DNA of 43,422 bases from contig CAYUCW010000013.1 in the NCBI GenBank assembly GCA_964443435.1, positions 1-43,422 of the forward strand. Reading direction: 5' to 3'. Positions 28,001 to 34,540 of the stretch are shown here, piece after piece (position 1 is the stretch's first letter; each line of letters starts with the position of its first letter). The DNA is from Pseudaquidulcibacter sp964443435 (GTDB taxonomy: Bacteria; Pseudomonadota; Alphaproteobacteria; Caulobacterales; Aquidulcibacteraceae). Below the pieces are notes generated by a model that worked only from the letters and a program-made list of their open reading frames with translations, was not told the DNA's origin and did no database searches. A program made the translations under genes and the position numbers.

Positions 28001-28793
28001 TAATCGTCATGACCATGCACTTGAATTACTTGAGTTTGACGATTCTTCGGCTGCCGCTCAAGTCAAAGCTGAGGTTTATTGGCGTAAAGGTGATTATGTA
28101 AATGCTTCAGTTTTTGCAAATCAAACTTTACCGCCAGCTGGTCCTAAGCTTACACCCGATCAGGCCGCAGATGTTTTAAGGGCGACTTTGGCGAAATCAC
28201 TTTCAGGAGATAGAGCCGGCGCAATTGCTATGGCCAAACCGTATGGCGCGGCAATGCAAAATTCTTCACTTGCCGAAGCGTTTAAAATCGCCACTACCAA
28301 TGACATACCTAATTCTAAGCAAATTCAGGCGGCCGTAAATTCTGTTAGAGGTGCATCGCCCTTCGGTCGTCTGATTAAAGAAATGCGTACAAGGGTTGCC
28401 GAAGTTTCTTCACCAGAAATTGAGAGAACTGTCGTTTATTCTGGGCCGACTGATGGTAATCCTAATGGCTTTAAAAATAATATTATAGATACAAGAAAAG
28501 CTAGTGAAGTTGCGGAAGTTCCTGAAACACAAGAAGTTGTAAATAATAAAGCCGCACCGGCCTCAAAAACTGTTGTAAACACTAAACAAGCACCAAAAGC
28601 TAAGCAAGTTCAGACGGCAAGCACAAGACCTAGTGCGCCAAAAGCTAAGCAAGTACAAACAGCTAATACAAGACCTAAAGCACCAAAACAAAGACCTGTA
28701 CAAACCGCAAGTGCACCAAGAACGCAGCAGGCTTCTAATGGTGGCTCAAGGCTTCAAGCGCCGCAAGATCCGCCAGTAATGGGTGCACGTTAA
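25026..28793 (+). CDS. Large secreted TPR protein with three beta-modules
   Basis: Not recognised as a named family. 1255 residues starting at TTG 25026, with GAGG 5 bp upstream. Signal peptide (KKAICYALSISMLINPVYAQ). Three similar beta-strand modules reminiscent of AMIN-type peptidoglycan-localising domains lie at about 35-132 (RFTAKETDSYARLLLNWSGA), 173-275 (VNLTATENKGFTRLTLSAQN) and 335-465 (KPELVLDFGFEANAPAAIFR). They are separated by a Lys/Glu/Asp-rich linker (about 280-335). Helical TPR-like repeats run from about 590 to 1090 (KGINSQLNLARFYLAWEMAP; ASQLWAAVAALAAGDPAEAR). The tail has three basic 15-residue repeats (APKAKQVQTA.TRP). Co-oriented 8 bp after motE; a periplasmic scaffold for the motor or polar cell wall is an inference. 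Confidence 0.75.
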   Translation: MKFKKAICYALSISMLINPVYAQNTAAPATTAASANIRFTAKETDSYARLLLNWSGANSSETRAVINGPLLIISSSKPMTGNPSVLKDQAPSFIAAVALSADKKTIRIALTKNVRIVRSKDGATEAIDLVMDGAGDPPPYSKSADATAAAPKVVENKAVDTTTMPLVNRPAPIGAPRVNLTATENKGFTRLTLSAQNLPKHSFSRKGDRMALTLPGLHALDIASVRTNLPAKVKGLVRFNNMSHTSLVFDVTPGAVVRDRREGELINIDIFPAGTDLNPKAEKEAEKQDNNKKPDTKAKADETKTAEVAHSKEPSDGKPSGDTHESTNKEKSSEIGLTIAKPEFTDPAPSGTVEVKIKEVKPELVLDFGFEANAPAAIFRRGGNIFILFATNANFNVNNLKPTPMATGFKPVKGDNVSGIKISAPDSTIAVPMSLGQHWYITLSNTKTPNSRLITLISERAADDSNRIKANVPDAITKGSFIDEDVGDKLLVGMALGPPSGLHAQRSFLEAMMPQTWHGLAVVPRTDDLEIREAIDGFVVVRPNGLELSTGEFAPAPTGFVAQSPGFVNFKDWKLGPAADFVRNLDKLKREASKEFNDPSKGINSQLNLARFYLAWEMAPEALGQVKNIKTTNPSAMRDPEVLAIQGIAQTMMNRGREALETLSSLEIEQDPASQLWAAVAALAAGDPAEARKRFERGQSALTGFTTEQQAKFLITEATAAIQLGDYPAAASLASRAQNLATEKLTKELAELTKAIGQGHSHQYVDAFKALDTLEQSKFKEIAARATYNKAMLKVLQNPSQIADAVRALDGLRYSWRGDDLELDILRNLGELYIKAGDIRSGLSTLADASTLRPELPAARALRTVLVNEFRHLFLEGGADGMDPIQALALFYDFRNLTPVGPEGDQMARGLADRLVALDLLPQATELLKHQVDNRLEGFAKSQVATDLAAIYLLDTKPEEAIKTLWASRLSQLPPALNNERKLIEAISMTNLNRHDHALELLEFDDSSAAAQVKAEVYWRKGDYVNASVFANQTLPPAGPKLTPDQAADVLRATLAKSLSGDRAGAIAMAKPYGAAMQNSSLAEAFKIATTNDIPNSKQIQAAVNSVRGASPFGRLIKEMRTRVAEVSSPEIERTVVYSGPTDGNPNGFKNNIIDTRKASEVAEVPETQEVVNNKAAPASKTVVNTKQAPKAKQVQTASTRPSAPKAKQVQTANTRPKAPKQRPVQTASAPRTQQASNGGSRLQAPQDPPVMGAR
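28590..28724 (+). repeat. 45-bp in-frame tandem repeat in the TPR gene
   Basis: Three units starting at 28590, 28635 and 28680 encode APKAKQVQTASTRPS, APKAKQVQTANTRPK and the diverged APKQRPVQTASAPR. It gives a strongly basic, proline-containing C-terminal tail. Likely slippage-prone. Confidence 0.8.
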
Positions 28794-29594
28794 TTAGGGC
28801 GGCGGAATATTAAAACTTTGAACAAGGCTTTCTGCGACTAATCGCCAGCCATCAACAAGCACAAAGAAAATAAGCTTGAATGGTAATGATACCACGACAG
28901 GCGGTAACATCATCATACCCATTGCCATAAGGATTGATGAAACCACAAGATCTATTATTAAAAATGGAACAAATAATAAAAACCCTATTTCAAAAGCGCG
29001 TCTTAATTCAGAAATCATAAAAGCAGGTGTTACAATTTTCATTGGTAATGCCTGAGCATTTGCAGGTCTTGGCGCTTTGGAAAGTCTTATAAATAAATCT
29101 AAATCGGCTTCTCTGGTCTGTGCAAGCATGAAAGTTTTAATTGGTGCAGTTGTTTTAGGCCAAGCATCCTGCATGCTAATTTCTTTGCGTGTTAGTGGCG
29201 CAAGTCCTTCATTCCAGGATTTTTCAAATGTCGGCTGCATAATAAATGCGGTTAAAAATAGCGCCAAGCTTATGATAACCGCATTGGGTGGTGCGGTCTG
29301 AAGGCCAATTGCAGTTCTTAATAAAGAAAGCACAACTACTATTCTTACAAAGCTTGTAGTCATTATTACAAATGATGGTGCAAGCGATAATAAAGTTATT
29401 AAAGCAATAGTTTGAACAACTTTTTCAGTAAGACCTGTGCCATCGCCTAAATCAACATTGATTGCTTGCGCCATTGCCGCGCTTACGCCAATTATTGTTC
29501 CAATAAAGCCCAATAAAAATGCTAAGCCCCATTTTTTGAGGCTTTGTTTCAATTCTTCTTTTGAAACTGTGGGTTTTAAAGTTTTAGATCGCAT
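28794..29594 (-). CDS. fliP: Flagellar export gate protein FliP
   Basis: Core subunit of the FliPQR export channel. 266 residues. A signal-like N-terminal helix (GLAFLLGFIGTIIGVSAAMA) is followed by the mature core: LTEKVVQTIALITLLSLAPS, FVIMTTSFVRIVVVLSLLRT, AIGLQTAPPNAVIISLALFL, TPAFMISELRRAFEIGFLLF and GMMMLPPVVVSLPFKLIFFV, all hallmark FliP. Its ATG overlaps the fliO end by 11 bp. It is exactly adjacent to, and convergent with, the TPR gene (no bases between the stop codons). fliQ and fliR are not next to it. Confidence 0.97.
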   Translation of the reverse strand: MRSKTLKPTVSKEELKQSLKKWGLAFLLGFIGTIIGVSAAMAQAINVDLGDGTGLTEKVVQTIALITLLSLAPSFVIMTTSFVRIVVVLSLLRTAIGLQTAPPNAVIISLALFLTAFIMQPTFEKSWNEGLAPLTRKEISMQDAWPKTTAPIKTFMLAQTREADLDLFIRLSKAPRPANAQALPMKIVTPAFMISELRRAFEIGFLLFVPFLIIDLVVSSILMAMGMMMLPPVVVSLPFKLIFFVLVDGWRLVAESLVQSFNIPPP

Positions 29595-29880
29595 TTTCTA
29601 TGCCATTATTAGAGTTTTTATTTTCAAGGTCTTGTAGGAGTTTCGCGCCATTATTAGTAACTAATAAAAGCTTTTCTTGATTATCAATATTTACAATTAA
29701 TAGCCTTGTTTTACCGGTATCAAGCCATAATTGTTCTTTTATTGACATGCGTTTGGCATTGGCATTAATCGGCATTCCTTGCATTAATCCAAAGCGTTTA
29801 ACAAGGTAAGTTAGGCCAAGCAAAATACCAAGTGTAAGCCCAAGGGCCGCCAGTGATCTTGCTATATTAATAAAGTCCAT
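29584..29880 (-). CDS. fliO: Flagellar biosynthesis protein FliO
   Basis: Small membrane protein that helps FliP assemble. About 98 residues from ATG 29880 (MDFINIARSLAALGLTLGIL), with GGGG 6 bp upstream; an in-frame ATG at 29904 is also open. One N-terminal membrane helix (about 5-25). A cytoplasmic beta-rich domain follows (KRMSIKEQLWLDTGKTRLLI then VNIDNQEKLLLVTNN), matching the FliO fold in which WLD.. and LLVG/LLVT segments recur. Overlaps fliP. Confidence 0.85.
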   Translation of the reverse strand: MDFINIARSLAALGLTLGILLGLTYLVKRFGLMQGMPINANAKRMSIKEQLWLDTGKTRLLIVNIDNQEKLLLVTNNGAKLLQDLENKNSNNGIENAI

Positions 29881-29951
29881 AAAATACCCCAAATACGCAC
29901 CCATTTTTTTGGTAATTTGGTTAATAATTCCTTAATTTTTAGTGTAAGTTC

Positions 29952-29967
29952 TTAATAAGATTTTAAC
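29952..29967. promoter_or_regulatory. CtrA box between fliO and flgB
   Basis: TTAA-TAAGATT-TTAAC on the plus strand, an exact match to the CtrA consensus TTAA-N7-TTAAC. It lies 70-85 bp before flgB-flgC-fliE and a similar distance from fliO-fliP, so it could serve both. Flanking bases TTAACC are shared with the flgF/fliL box. Confidence 0.65.
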
Positions 29968-30036
29968 CATATTCTTTCATACTTACTTAAGTCATAAAGA
30001 TTCTTATTTTATGAATGGGTGCTTATTTTGAGTATT

Positions 30037-30471
30037 ATGGATCAACCTTTTTTTGCGATTATGCGGCAAAGAATGTCTTTCTTAAGTGAAAGACAAAAAG
30101 TATTGGCCGAAAATGTCGCAAATGCTTCAACGCCAAAATATAAATCTAAAGATCTTGATGAGAAAAGTTTTAATGAAAGCTTGAAAAGCATGATGCCAAC
30201 TAATTCTGGTGGTTTTTCAGGTGTAAAATCAGTTGCAAGTGTTGGAATGGTAAAAACTTCGGCAGGACATATTTCAAATGGTCCAAGCATGACTAGTTCA
30301 AGAACCATAAGTGCGCCCGATAGTGAAACCACGATTGATGGTAATTCTGTGGTTCTTGAAGAGCAAATGATTAAAGTTGCCGATACAAGAATGAATTATG
30401 ACATTGCAATTGGGCTTTATCAAAAAGGGCTTAATATGATGCGCCTTGCTGCTAAAAAGCCGGCTGGATAA
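30037..30471 (+). CDS. flgB: Proximal rod protein FlgB
   Basis: Rod subunit at the MS-ring end. About 144 residues from ATG 30037 (MDQPFFAIMRQRMSFLSERQ). A TTG at 30028 with GGGTG 8 bp upstream (MSIMDQ...) is an equally good start, and GTG at 30019 is open. Core KVLAENVANASTPKYKSKDL; C-terminus LEEQMIKVADTRMNYDIAIG. First gene of flgB-flgC-fliE, 16 bp before flgC. Confidence 0.93.
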   Translation: MDQPFFAIMRQRMSFLSERQKVLAENVANASTPKYKSKDLDEKSFNESLKSMMPTNSGGFSGVKSVASVGMVKTSAGHISNGPSMTSSRTISAPDSETTIDGNSVVLEEQMIKVADTRMNYDIAIGLYQKGLNMMRLAAKKPAG

Positions 30472-30487
30472 TGGATAGGATTAAATA

Positions 30488-30901
30488 ATGGCGGATAATA
30501 ATATTACACTATCAATCGCGGCTTCGGGTTTACGTGCGCAAACTGCGCGTATGAAAGTGATTGCGGAAAATATTGCCAATGCAAGCTCTACGGCGAATAC
30601 CCCAGGCGGCAATCCGTTTCAAAGAAAAATCGCGACTTTTGGGCAAGTTATGGACAGGGAAACCGGCGTTAACGAAGTCAAAATGACTAATACTATTGCC
30701 GATAGATCTGAATTTAAACTTAGGTATGATCCATCTCATCCTGGGGCGGATGCCGAAGGCTATGTAAAGATGCCAAATGTAAATACCCTTCTAGAAGCAA
30801 TGGATATGCGCGAAGCACAACGCGCATATGAAGCAAATTTAAATGTCGTTGAAAGTGCAAGGGCTATGATGTCCCGAACAATCGATTTATTAAAAAGATA
30901 A
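30488..30901 (+). CDS. flgC: Proximal rod protein FlgC
   Basis: Rod subunit. 137 residues, normal length. N-terminus LSIAASGLRAQTARMKVIAE then NIANASSTANTPGGNPFQRK; C-terminus MREAQRAYEANLNVVESARA then MMSRTIDLLKR. A TAGGA ribosome site lies 6-10 bp before the ATG. Between flgB and fliE, as is standard. Confidence 0.96.
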   Translation: MADNNITLSIAASGLRAQTARMKVIAENIANASSTANTPGGNPFQRKIATFGQVMDRETGVNEVKMTNTIADRSEFKLRYDPSHPGADAEGYVKMPNVNTLLEAMDMREAQRAYEANLNVVESARAMMSRTIDLLKR

Positions 30902-30924
30902 AATCTAATTAGGAGAATCCTAAA

Positions 30925-31227
30925 ATGAACGCAGCCGCATTATTAGCCGCAAAAGCCTATGGCTCTATGCCACAAGCCCAATCAAGCACAGGGCCCGCCG
31001 TAGCCGGTGCGCCAGACTTTAGCCAATTATTAGCATCGCAAGTCTCAAGCACAATAGATGCCACAAAAACCGCAGAAATAAGCGCAACAAGCGCCGCAGT
31101 AGGCAAAGCAGATCTAGTAGATGTAGTCTCAGCAATCTCAGCCGCAGAAGTGCAAATGGAAACCATGATTGCGTTTAGGGATCAGGCCATACAAGCCTAT
31201 CAAGAAATCACGCGCATGCCAATTTAA
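30925..31227 (+). CDS. fliE: MS-ring/rod adaptor FliE
   Basis: Adaptor joining the MS-ring to the rod. 100 residues; the N-terminal half is Ala/Ser-rich and variable. The C-terminal family motif is VDVVSAISAAEVQMETMIAF then RDQAIQAYQEITRMPI. Good AGGAG ribosome site. Codon use differs from its neighbours: its many alanine codons are GCA, GCC or GCG but never GCT, and C-ending codons (AGC, GCC, ATC) are frequent. fliQ, fliR and flhB, which often follow, are absent; an AT-only hairpin follows instead. Confidence 0.95.
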   Translation: MNAAALLAAKAYGSMPQAQSSTGPAVAGAPDFSQLLASQVSSTIDATKTAEISATSAAVGKADLVDVVSAISAAEVQMETMIAFRDQAIQAYQEITRMPI

Positions 31228-31253
31228 AAATTTTGGGTAATTAGTGCGTCGAA

Positions 31254-31286
31254 ATTTTTTATAGTATGTCCAATACTATAAAAAAT
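31254..31286. terminator. Perfect 14-base AT-rich hairpin after fliE
   Basis: Arms ATTTTTTATAGTAT (31254-31267) and ATACTATAAAAAAT (31273-31286) with a 5-base loop GTCCA. It begins 27 bp after the fliE stop and is the only strong inverted repeat there. It lacks the GC-rich stem of a classical terminator, so an operator or a bidirectional transcript end is also possible. A looser relative, ATAT-GTTCC-AATAT, lies at about 31371-31383, before the next gene. Confidence 0.45.
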
Positions 31287-31430
31287 ATTCTCCTGCTACT
31301 TACCTCAAACTTATTAAACTGGCTCTGCACTAGGTGATTTATCTTATTAGTGCGCCTTTAAATCTCACGATATGTTCCAATATTTCGTACAATTAAATAA
31401 TTTCAATTTTTAATCTAAAAAGAGGGTAAA

Positions 31431-31682
31431 ATGAATCCAAAAGTATTTATACAAACTATGATTACGCTTGCATCAGCTTCACTTGGCTTGGTGGCGGCGC
31501 TTGCATGGAATGAAGCCATAAAAGGAACACTTCAATTAATTGGGCTTGGCGATGATTTAGCGGGTCGTTACGCTTATGCAATACTTGCAACAATTATCGC
31601 AATTGTAGTTTTAACCTTACTTTCTAAGGCGGCATCAAAAATTGGTGGTGAGGCGGCAATTGAACGCGAAGCCGAAGGCTAA
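31431..31682 (+). CDS. DUF5654-family small membrane protein
   Basis: 83 residues, function unknown. Two hydrophobic segments (about 8-26, ITLASASLGLVAALAW; and 48-68, YAYAILATIIAIVVLTLL) around a short polar loop containing NEAIKGTLQLIGLGDDLAGR, and a charged C-terminal tail. The WNEAIK motif after the first helix is characteristic of DUF5654. GAGGG ribosome site 7 bp upstream. A 200-bp space with the hairpin separates it from fliE, so it is not part of the flagellar operon. Confidence 0.7.
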   Translation: MNPKVFIQTMITLASASLGLVAALAWNEAIKGTLQLIGLGDDLAGRYAYAILATIIAIVVLTLLSKAASKIGGEAAIEREAEG

Positions 31683-31761
31683 AAATATTTTTTAATTTAG
31701 TACTTGCAAATTTCAAATTAATACCGAAATAGTAAGGGCATAGTTTTGCATTCAGGAGAAT

Positions 31762-32361
31762 ATGATGAATTTAACTAAACGTGTAGCAATTTTGGGTATT
31801 TTAGGCGCGGCCGCTGTATCGGTTACTGGCTGTGGCTTTAACACTATTCCAACTAAGGAAGAGGCTGCTAAAGCTGCATGGGCTGAAGTGCAAAATCAAT
31901 ATCAAAGACGTGCGGACCTTGTTCCTAATCTTGTTTCAACTGTGCAAGGTGCGGCAAAGCAAGAAAAAGAAGTTTTAACGGCAGTAGTAGAAGCGCGTGC
32001 TTCGGCGACAAGTCCGAAATTTGATGGCTCTACCATTACTGACCCTGCGAAATTTGCAGAATTCCAAGCGTCACAAGATAAATTATCTGGTGCTTTGGGT
32101 CGTTTAATGATGATTTCTGAAAATTATCCGACTTTAAAATCTTTAGACAGCTTCCAAGGTTTACAAGCGCAGCTTGAAGGAACTGAAAACCGTATATCAA
32201 TTGCCCGTCGTGATTATAATACTTCGGTACAAGATTATAATACAACCTTGAGAACTTTCCCAAGCATTATTTGGGCAAATACTTTACAGTCAAGCTCTAA
32301 ACCTATGCAGTTATTCCAAGCGACTGCGGGCGCGGAAAAAGCACCTGAAGTTAAGTTCTAA
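31762..32361 (+). CDS. lemA: LemA family lipoprotein
   Basis: 199 residues. Lipoprotein-type signal (VAILGILGAAAVSVTGCG) with Cys near residue 24. The family signature is present: AAWAEVQNQYQRRADLVPNL then VSTVQGAAKQEKEVLTAVVE. The C-terminal helix pair RISIARRDYNTSVQDYNTTL ends in FPSIIWAN. Function of LemA is unknown; it is frequently encoded with TPM-domain proteins, as here. AGGAG ribosome site; tandem ATGs at 31762 and 31765. First gene of a lemA-TPM-TPM operon. Confidence 0.93.
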   Translation: MMNLTKRVAILGILGAAAVSVTGCGFNTIPTKEEAAKAAWAEVQNQYQRRADLVPNLVSTVQGAAKQEKEVLTAVVEARASATSPKFDGSTITDPAKFAEFQASQDKLSGALGRLMMISENYPTLKSLDSFQGLQAQLEGTENRISIARRDYNTSVQDYNTTLRTFPSIIWANTLQSSSKPMQLFQATAGAEKAPEVKF

Positions 32362-32364
32362 TCA

Positions 32365-33189
32365 ATGCTTTACGCTAAAACTAGGCTATCTAAGCAATTA
32401 GATAGCCTAAGACATTTTATACTATTGCCAATTATTTTGGCTTTATGCTTAGTTGCAAGTGTTGCAAATGCTGAGCCAAAATTCCCAGAGCTTACTGGGC
32501 GTGTGGTCGATAATGCCAATATTATCCCCGATGATATAGAAGCCGGACTTAATCAAAAACTTGCCTCCATAGAAGCAGAATCTTCGGATCAAATCGTCGT
32601 AGTGACTTTAAATTCACTTGATGGCTATGAAATAGAAGAATATGGATATCGTCTTGGGCGGCAATGGGCAATTGGGCAAACAAAGCTTAATAATGGCATA
32701 TTGCTTTTGGTTGCACCAAATGAGCGAAAACTAAGGATTGAAGTTGGTTATGGTCTTGAAGGCGCAATGCCCGATATTGTTGCCAAAAATATAATTCAAA
32801 CCAAAATAGTTCCTTTCTTTAAAGCCGGTGATATGCCAGCGGGTATTGTTTCAGGCGTAAATGCAATTGATGAAACCCTTAAGCTAACGCCAGAAGAGCG
32901 CGCGGATAGAGCGGCAAAATATGCTGCGGCAAATCCCAAACAAGCGCAATCAGAAGGTGGCGGCGTTCCGATAATATTCATCATTTTTATGATTATATGG
33001 ATTATTTCAGTTATTCAATCTTCAAGAAGAAATCGTTTTAGAAGTAATTTTGATGCAAGCATATTACCAATAATTTTCCATGATTGGCATAATGATGGTG
33101 ATGGCGGCGGCGGTAGTTTTGGCGGTTTTGGCGGCTTTGGCGGCGGTGGTGGCGGCTTTGGCGGCGGCGGATCTTCAGGTGACTGGTAA
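32365..33189 (+). CDS. TPM-domain membrane protein (YgcG-like)
   Basis: 274 residues. Hydrophobic N-terminal signal (LLPIILALCLVASVANAE). TPM domain (about 38-170: ELTGRVVDNANIIPDDIEAG; DQIVVVTLNSLDGYEIEEYG; NNGILLLVAPNERKLRIEVG, GYGLEGAMPD). A membrane helix follows near 200 (PIIFIIFMIIWIISVIQS). The tail is almost pure Gly/Phe and ends GGSSGDW. The glycine-rich tail is typical of this family. Only 3 bp after lemA; its stop overlaps the next ATG by one base (TAATG). Biochemical role unproven; some TPM proteins are reported as phosphatases. Confidence 0.9.
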   Translation: MLYAKTRLSKQLDSLRHFILLPIILALCLVASVANAEPKFPELTGRVVDNANIIPDDIEAGLNQKLASIEAESSDQIVVVTLNSLDGYEIEEYGYRLGRQWAIGQTKLNNGILLLVAPNERKLRIEVGYGLEGAMPDIVAKNIIQTKIVPFFKAGDMPAGIVSGVNAIDETLKLTPEERADRAAKYAAANPKQAQSEGGGVPIIFIIFMIIWIISVIQSSRRNRFRSNFDASILPIIFHDWHNDGDGGGGSFGGFGGFGGGGGGFGGGGSSGDW

Positions 33190-33872
33190 TGATTAGTTTA
33201 AATTCAGAACAAAGAAAAGAAATTGCCAAAGCAATTGGCGCCAATGAAAAATTCACTAGTGGTGAAATCTATTGCGTTGTTGCGCGTAAATCTAGTGATT
33301 ATCATTTTTCAGTAATGTTCATAAGCGCAGTTTTGGCACTTTTAATACCTATTATAATGATAAGCTTTAATATTGATTTTAAAACACTTATTTTAAATCA
33401 ATTCTTTGGTTGGGGCGCGGAATATAGCTTCACAACTGAGCAATTTGATTTATCAATATTACTTTGTTTGCAGATATTAATTCTAATTTTGGGTTCAATA
33501 ATTTCAACAAATGACACAATTAAAAATTTAATTGTTCCTAAATTTGTAAAACGCCAAGCCGTTCATAAACAAGGCATAGATCAGTTTTTGGCGCATGGAA
33601 TAAAAGATACTATGGATAAAACCGGTGTACTTATATATGTATCCTTAAGCGAGAAAATTGTCGAAGTTTTTGCCGATGAAGGCATTTATAAAAAAGTTGA
33701 TAAGCAAGTTTGGCATAATGCGGTTGGTAAAATCTTGCTTCATACTAAGCAAGGTGATTTAAAAACCGGACTTATTGAAGGCATAAATGAGGTTGGCGGT
33801 GTTCTTAAAGAACATTTCCCGCCGCGCCCTGATGATGTCAATGAATTAAGCGATAGCGTAGTTTTTATATAG
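33189..33872 (+). CDS. Second TPM-domain protein with two membrane helices
   Basis: 227 residues. Starts with a helical TPM-like segment (SEQRKEIAKAIGANEKFTSG) followed by EIYCVVARKSSDY. Two membrane segments are inserted (about 40-58 and 88-108). The rest of the TPM-like region is then seen (GVLIYVSLSEKIVEVFADEG; GDLKTGLIEGINEVGGVLKE HF). Coupled to the preceding gene by a TAATG overlap. Its end overlaps the convergent XRE gene by 8 bp. Such a short second TPM protein after a YgcG-like one is a recurring arrangement. Confidence 0.82.
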   Translation: MISLNSEQRKEIAKAIGANEKFTSGEIYCVVARKSSDYHFSVMFISAVLALLIPIIMISFNIDFKTLILNQFFGWGAEYSFTTEQFDLSILLCLQILILILGSIISTNDTIKNLIVPKFVKRQAVHKQGIDQFLAHGIKDTMDKTGVLIYVSLSEKIVEVFADEGIYKKVDKQVWHNAVGKILLHTKQGDLKTGLIEGINEVGGVLKEHFPPRPDDVNELSDSVVFI

Positions 33873-34074
33873 CTTTATTGCGGTATTGGTTTTCAAAAAT
33901 ATCTTCAATATTCTTTTCAAATAATGCCGCAATTTTATAAGCTAAATCAAGTGATGGAATATGCTTTCCGGTTTCAAGCGCGATTATTGCTTGCCTTGAA
34001 ACCCCTAGCTTTTCACCAAGTTCGGCTTGGGTAAAGCCATGCTCTGTACGTATTTCTTTTAGAATCTGTTTCAT
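33865..34074 (-). CDS. Small XRE-family transcriptional regulator
   Basis: 69 residues, a single Cro/C1-type helix-turn-helix: ILKEIRTEHGFTQAELGEKL then GVSRQAIIALETGKHIPSLD, LAYKIAALFEKNIEDIF. Starts 1 bp after the stop of the upstream membrane-protein gene, so the pair is co-translated. The likely operator is the set of TGTAAG(G) repeats at 34500-34568, upstream of the pair; autoregulation is inferred. Confidence 0.9.
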   Translation of the reverse strand: MKQILKEIRTEHGFTQAELGEKLGVSRQAIIALETGKHIPSLDLAYKIAALFEKNIEDIFENQYRNKAI

Positions 34075-34075
34075 A

Positions 34076-34474
34076 TTATTTCTTGGCCAGTATAGCTGAA
34101 ATTAAACCATAAACTGCCCAAAATACAACATATACCCAATAAGTTTCAAATAAAGGTATTACTTTAAAGACTTGCAAAAAGCCAATCAAACTAACAATCG
34201 CAAGTATAATACTTGTTGTTAATACAAAAGCGCGGGCCATCATGCCTTTTATATATTCGTCAGAAGTATTTATAAGAACATAAACTTCATACATTGTGCC
34301 AATGATAGGTATTGTCGGCATAAGTGCCAATAGAATATTTATTAGTCCTTCGGTTTTATTTAGTCTAAATATAAAAATAGAAGCAAATAAGCCTATAACA
34401 TATAAAAACATCCAAATACTGAAATTCTTTAAATAGCGTTTCATCTGTGGGGTTGCGTCTGCTTTGCAATACAT
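34076..34474 (-). CDS. Four-helix membrane protein paired with the XRE regulator
   Basis: 132 residues, family not recognised. Four hydrophobic segments at about 19-38 (FSIWMFLYVIGLFASIFIF), 43-63, 85-104 and 108-128, with short loops; the C-terminus is AKK. No enzymatic motif. Strong AGGAG ribosome site 6 bp before the ATG. The immediate coupling to an XRE regulator suggests a membrane protein and controller pair, as seen in many small XRE operons. Confidence 0.65.
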   Translation of the reverse strand: MYCKADATPQMKRYLKNFSIWMFLYVIGLFASIFIFRLNKTEGLINILLALMPTIPIIGTMYEVYVLINTSDEYIKGMMARAFVLTTSIILAIVSLIGFLQVFKVIPLFETYWVYVVFWAVYGLISAILAKK

Positions 34475-34499
34475 TTTAATCTCCTGTAGTGTTAGGCTT

Positions 34500-34525
34500 A
34501 CCTTACATTATTCTTTGTGTAAGGT
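34500..34525. promoter_or_regulatory. Operator-like inverted repeat ACCTTACA / TGTAAGGT
   Basis: Perfect 8-base arms ACCTTACA (34500-34507) and TGTAAGGT (34518-34525), 10 bases apart, about 25-50 bp upstream of the membrane-protein/XRE operon. Together with the second repeat at 34541-34568 it gives four TGTAAG-type half-sites. Likely target of the XRE protein. Confidence 0.6.
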
Positions 34526-34540
34526 CAACATAACATTTGA

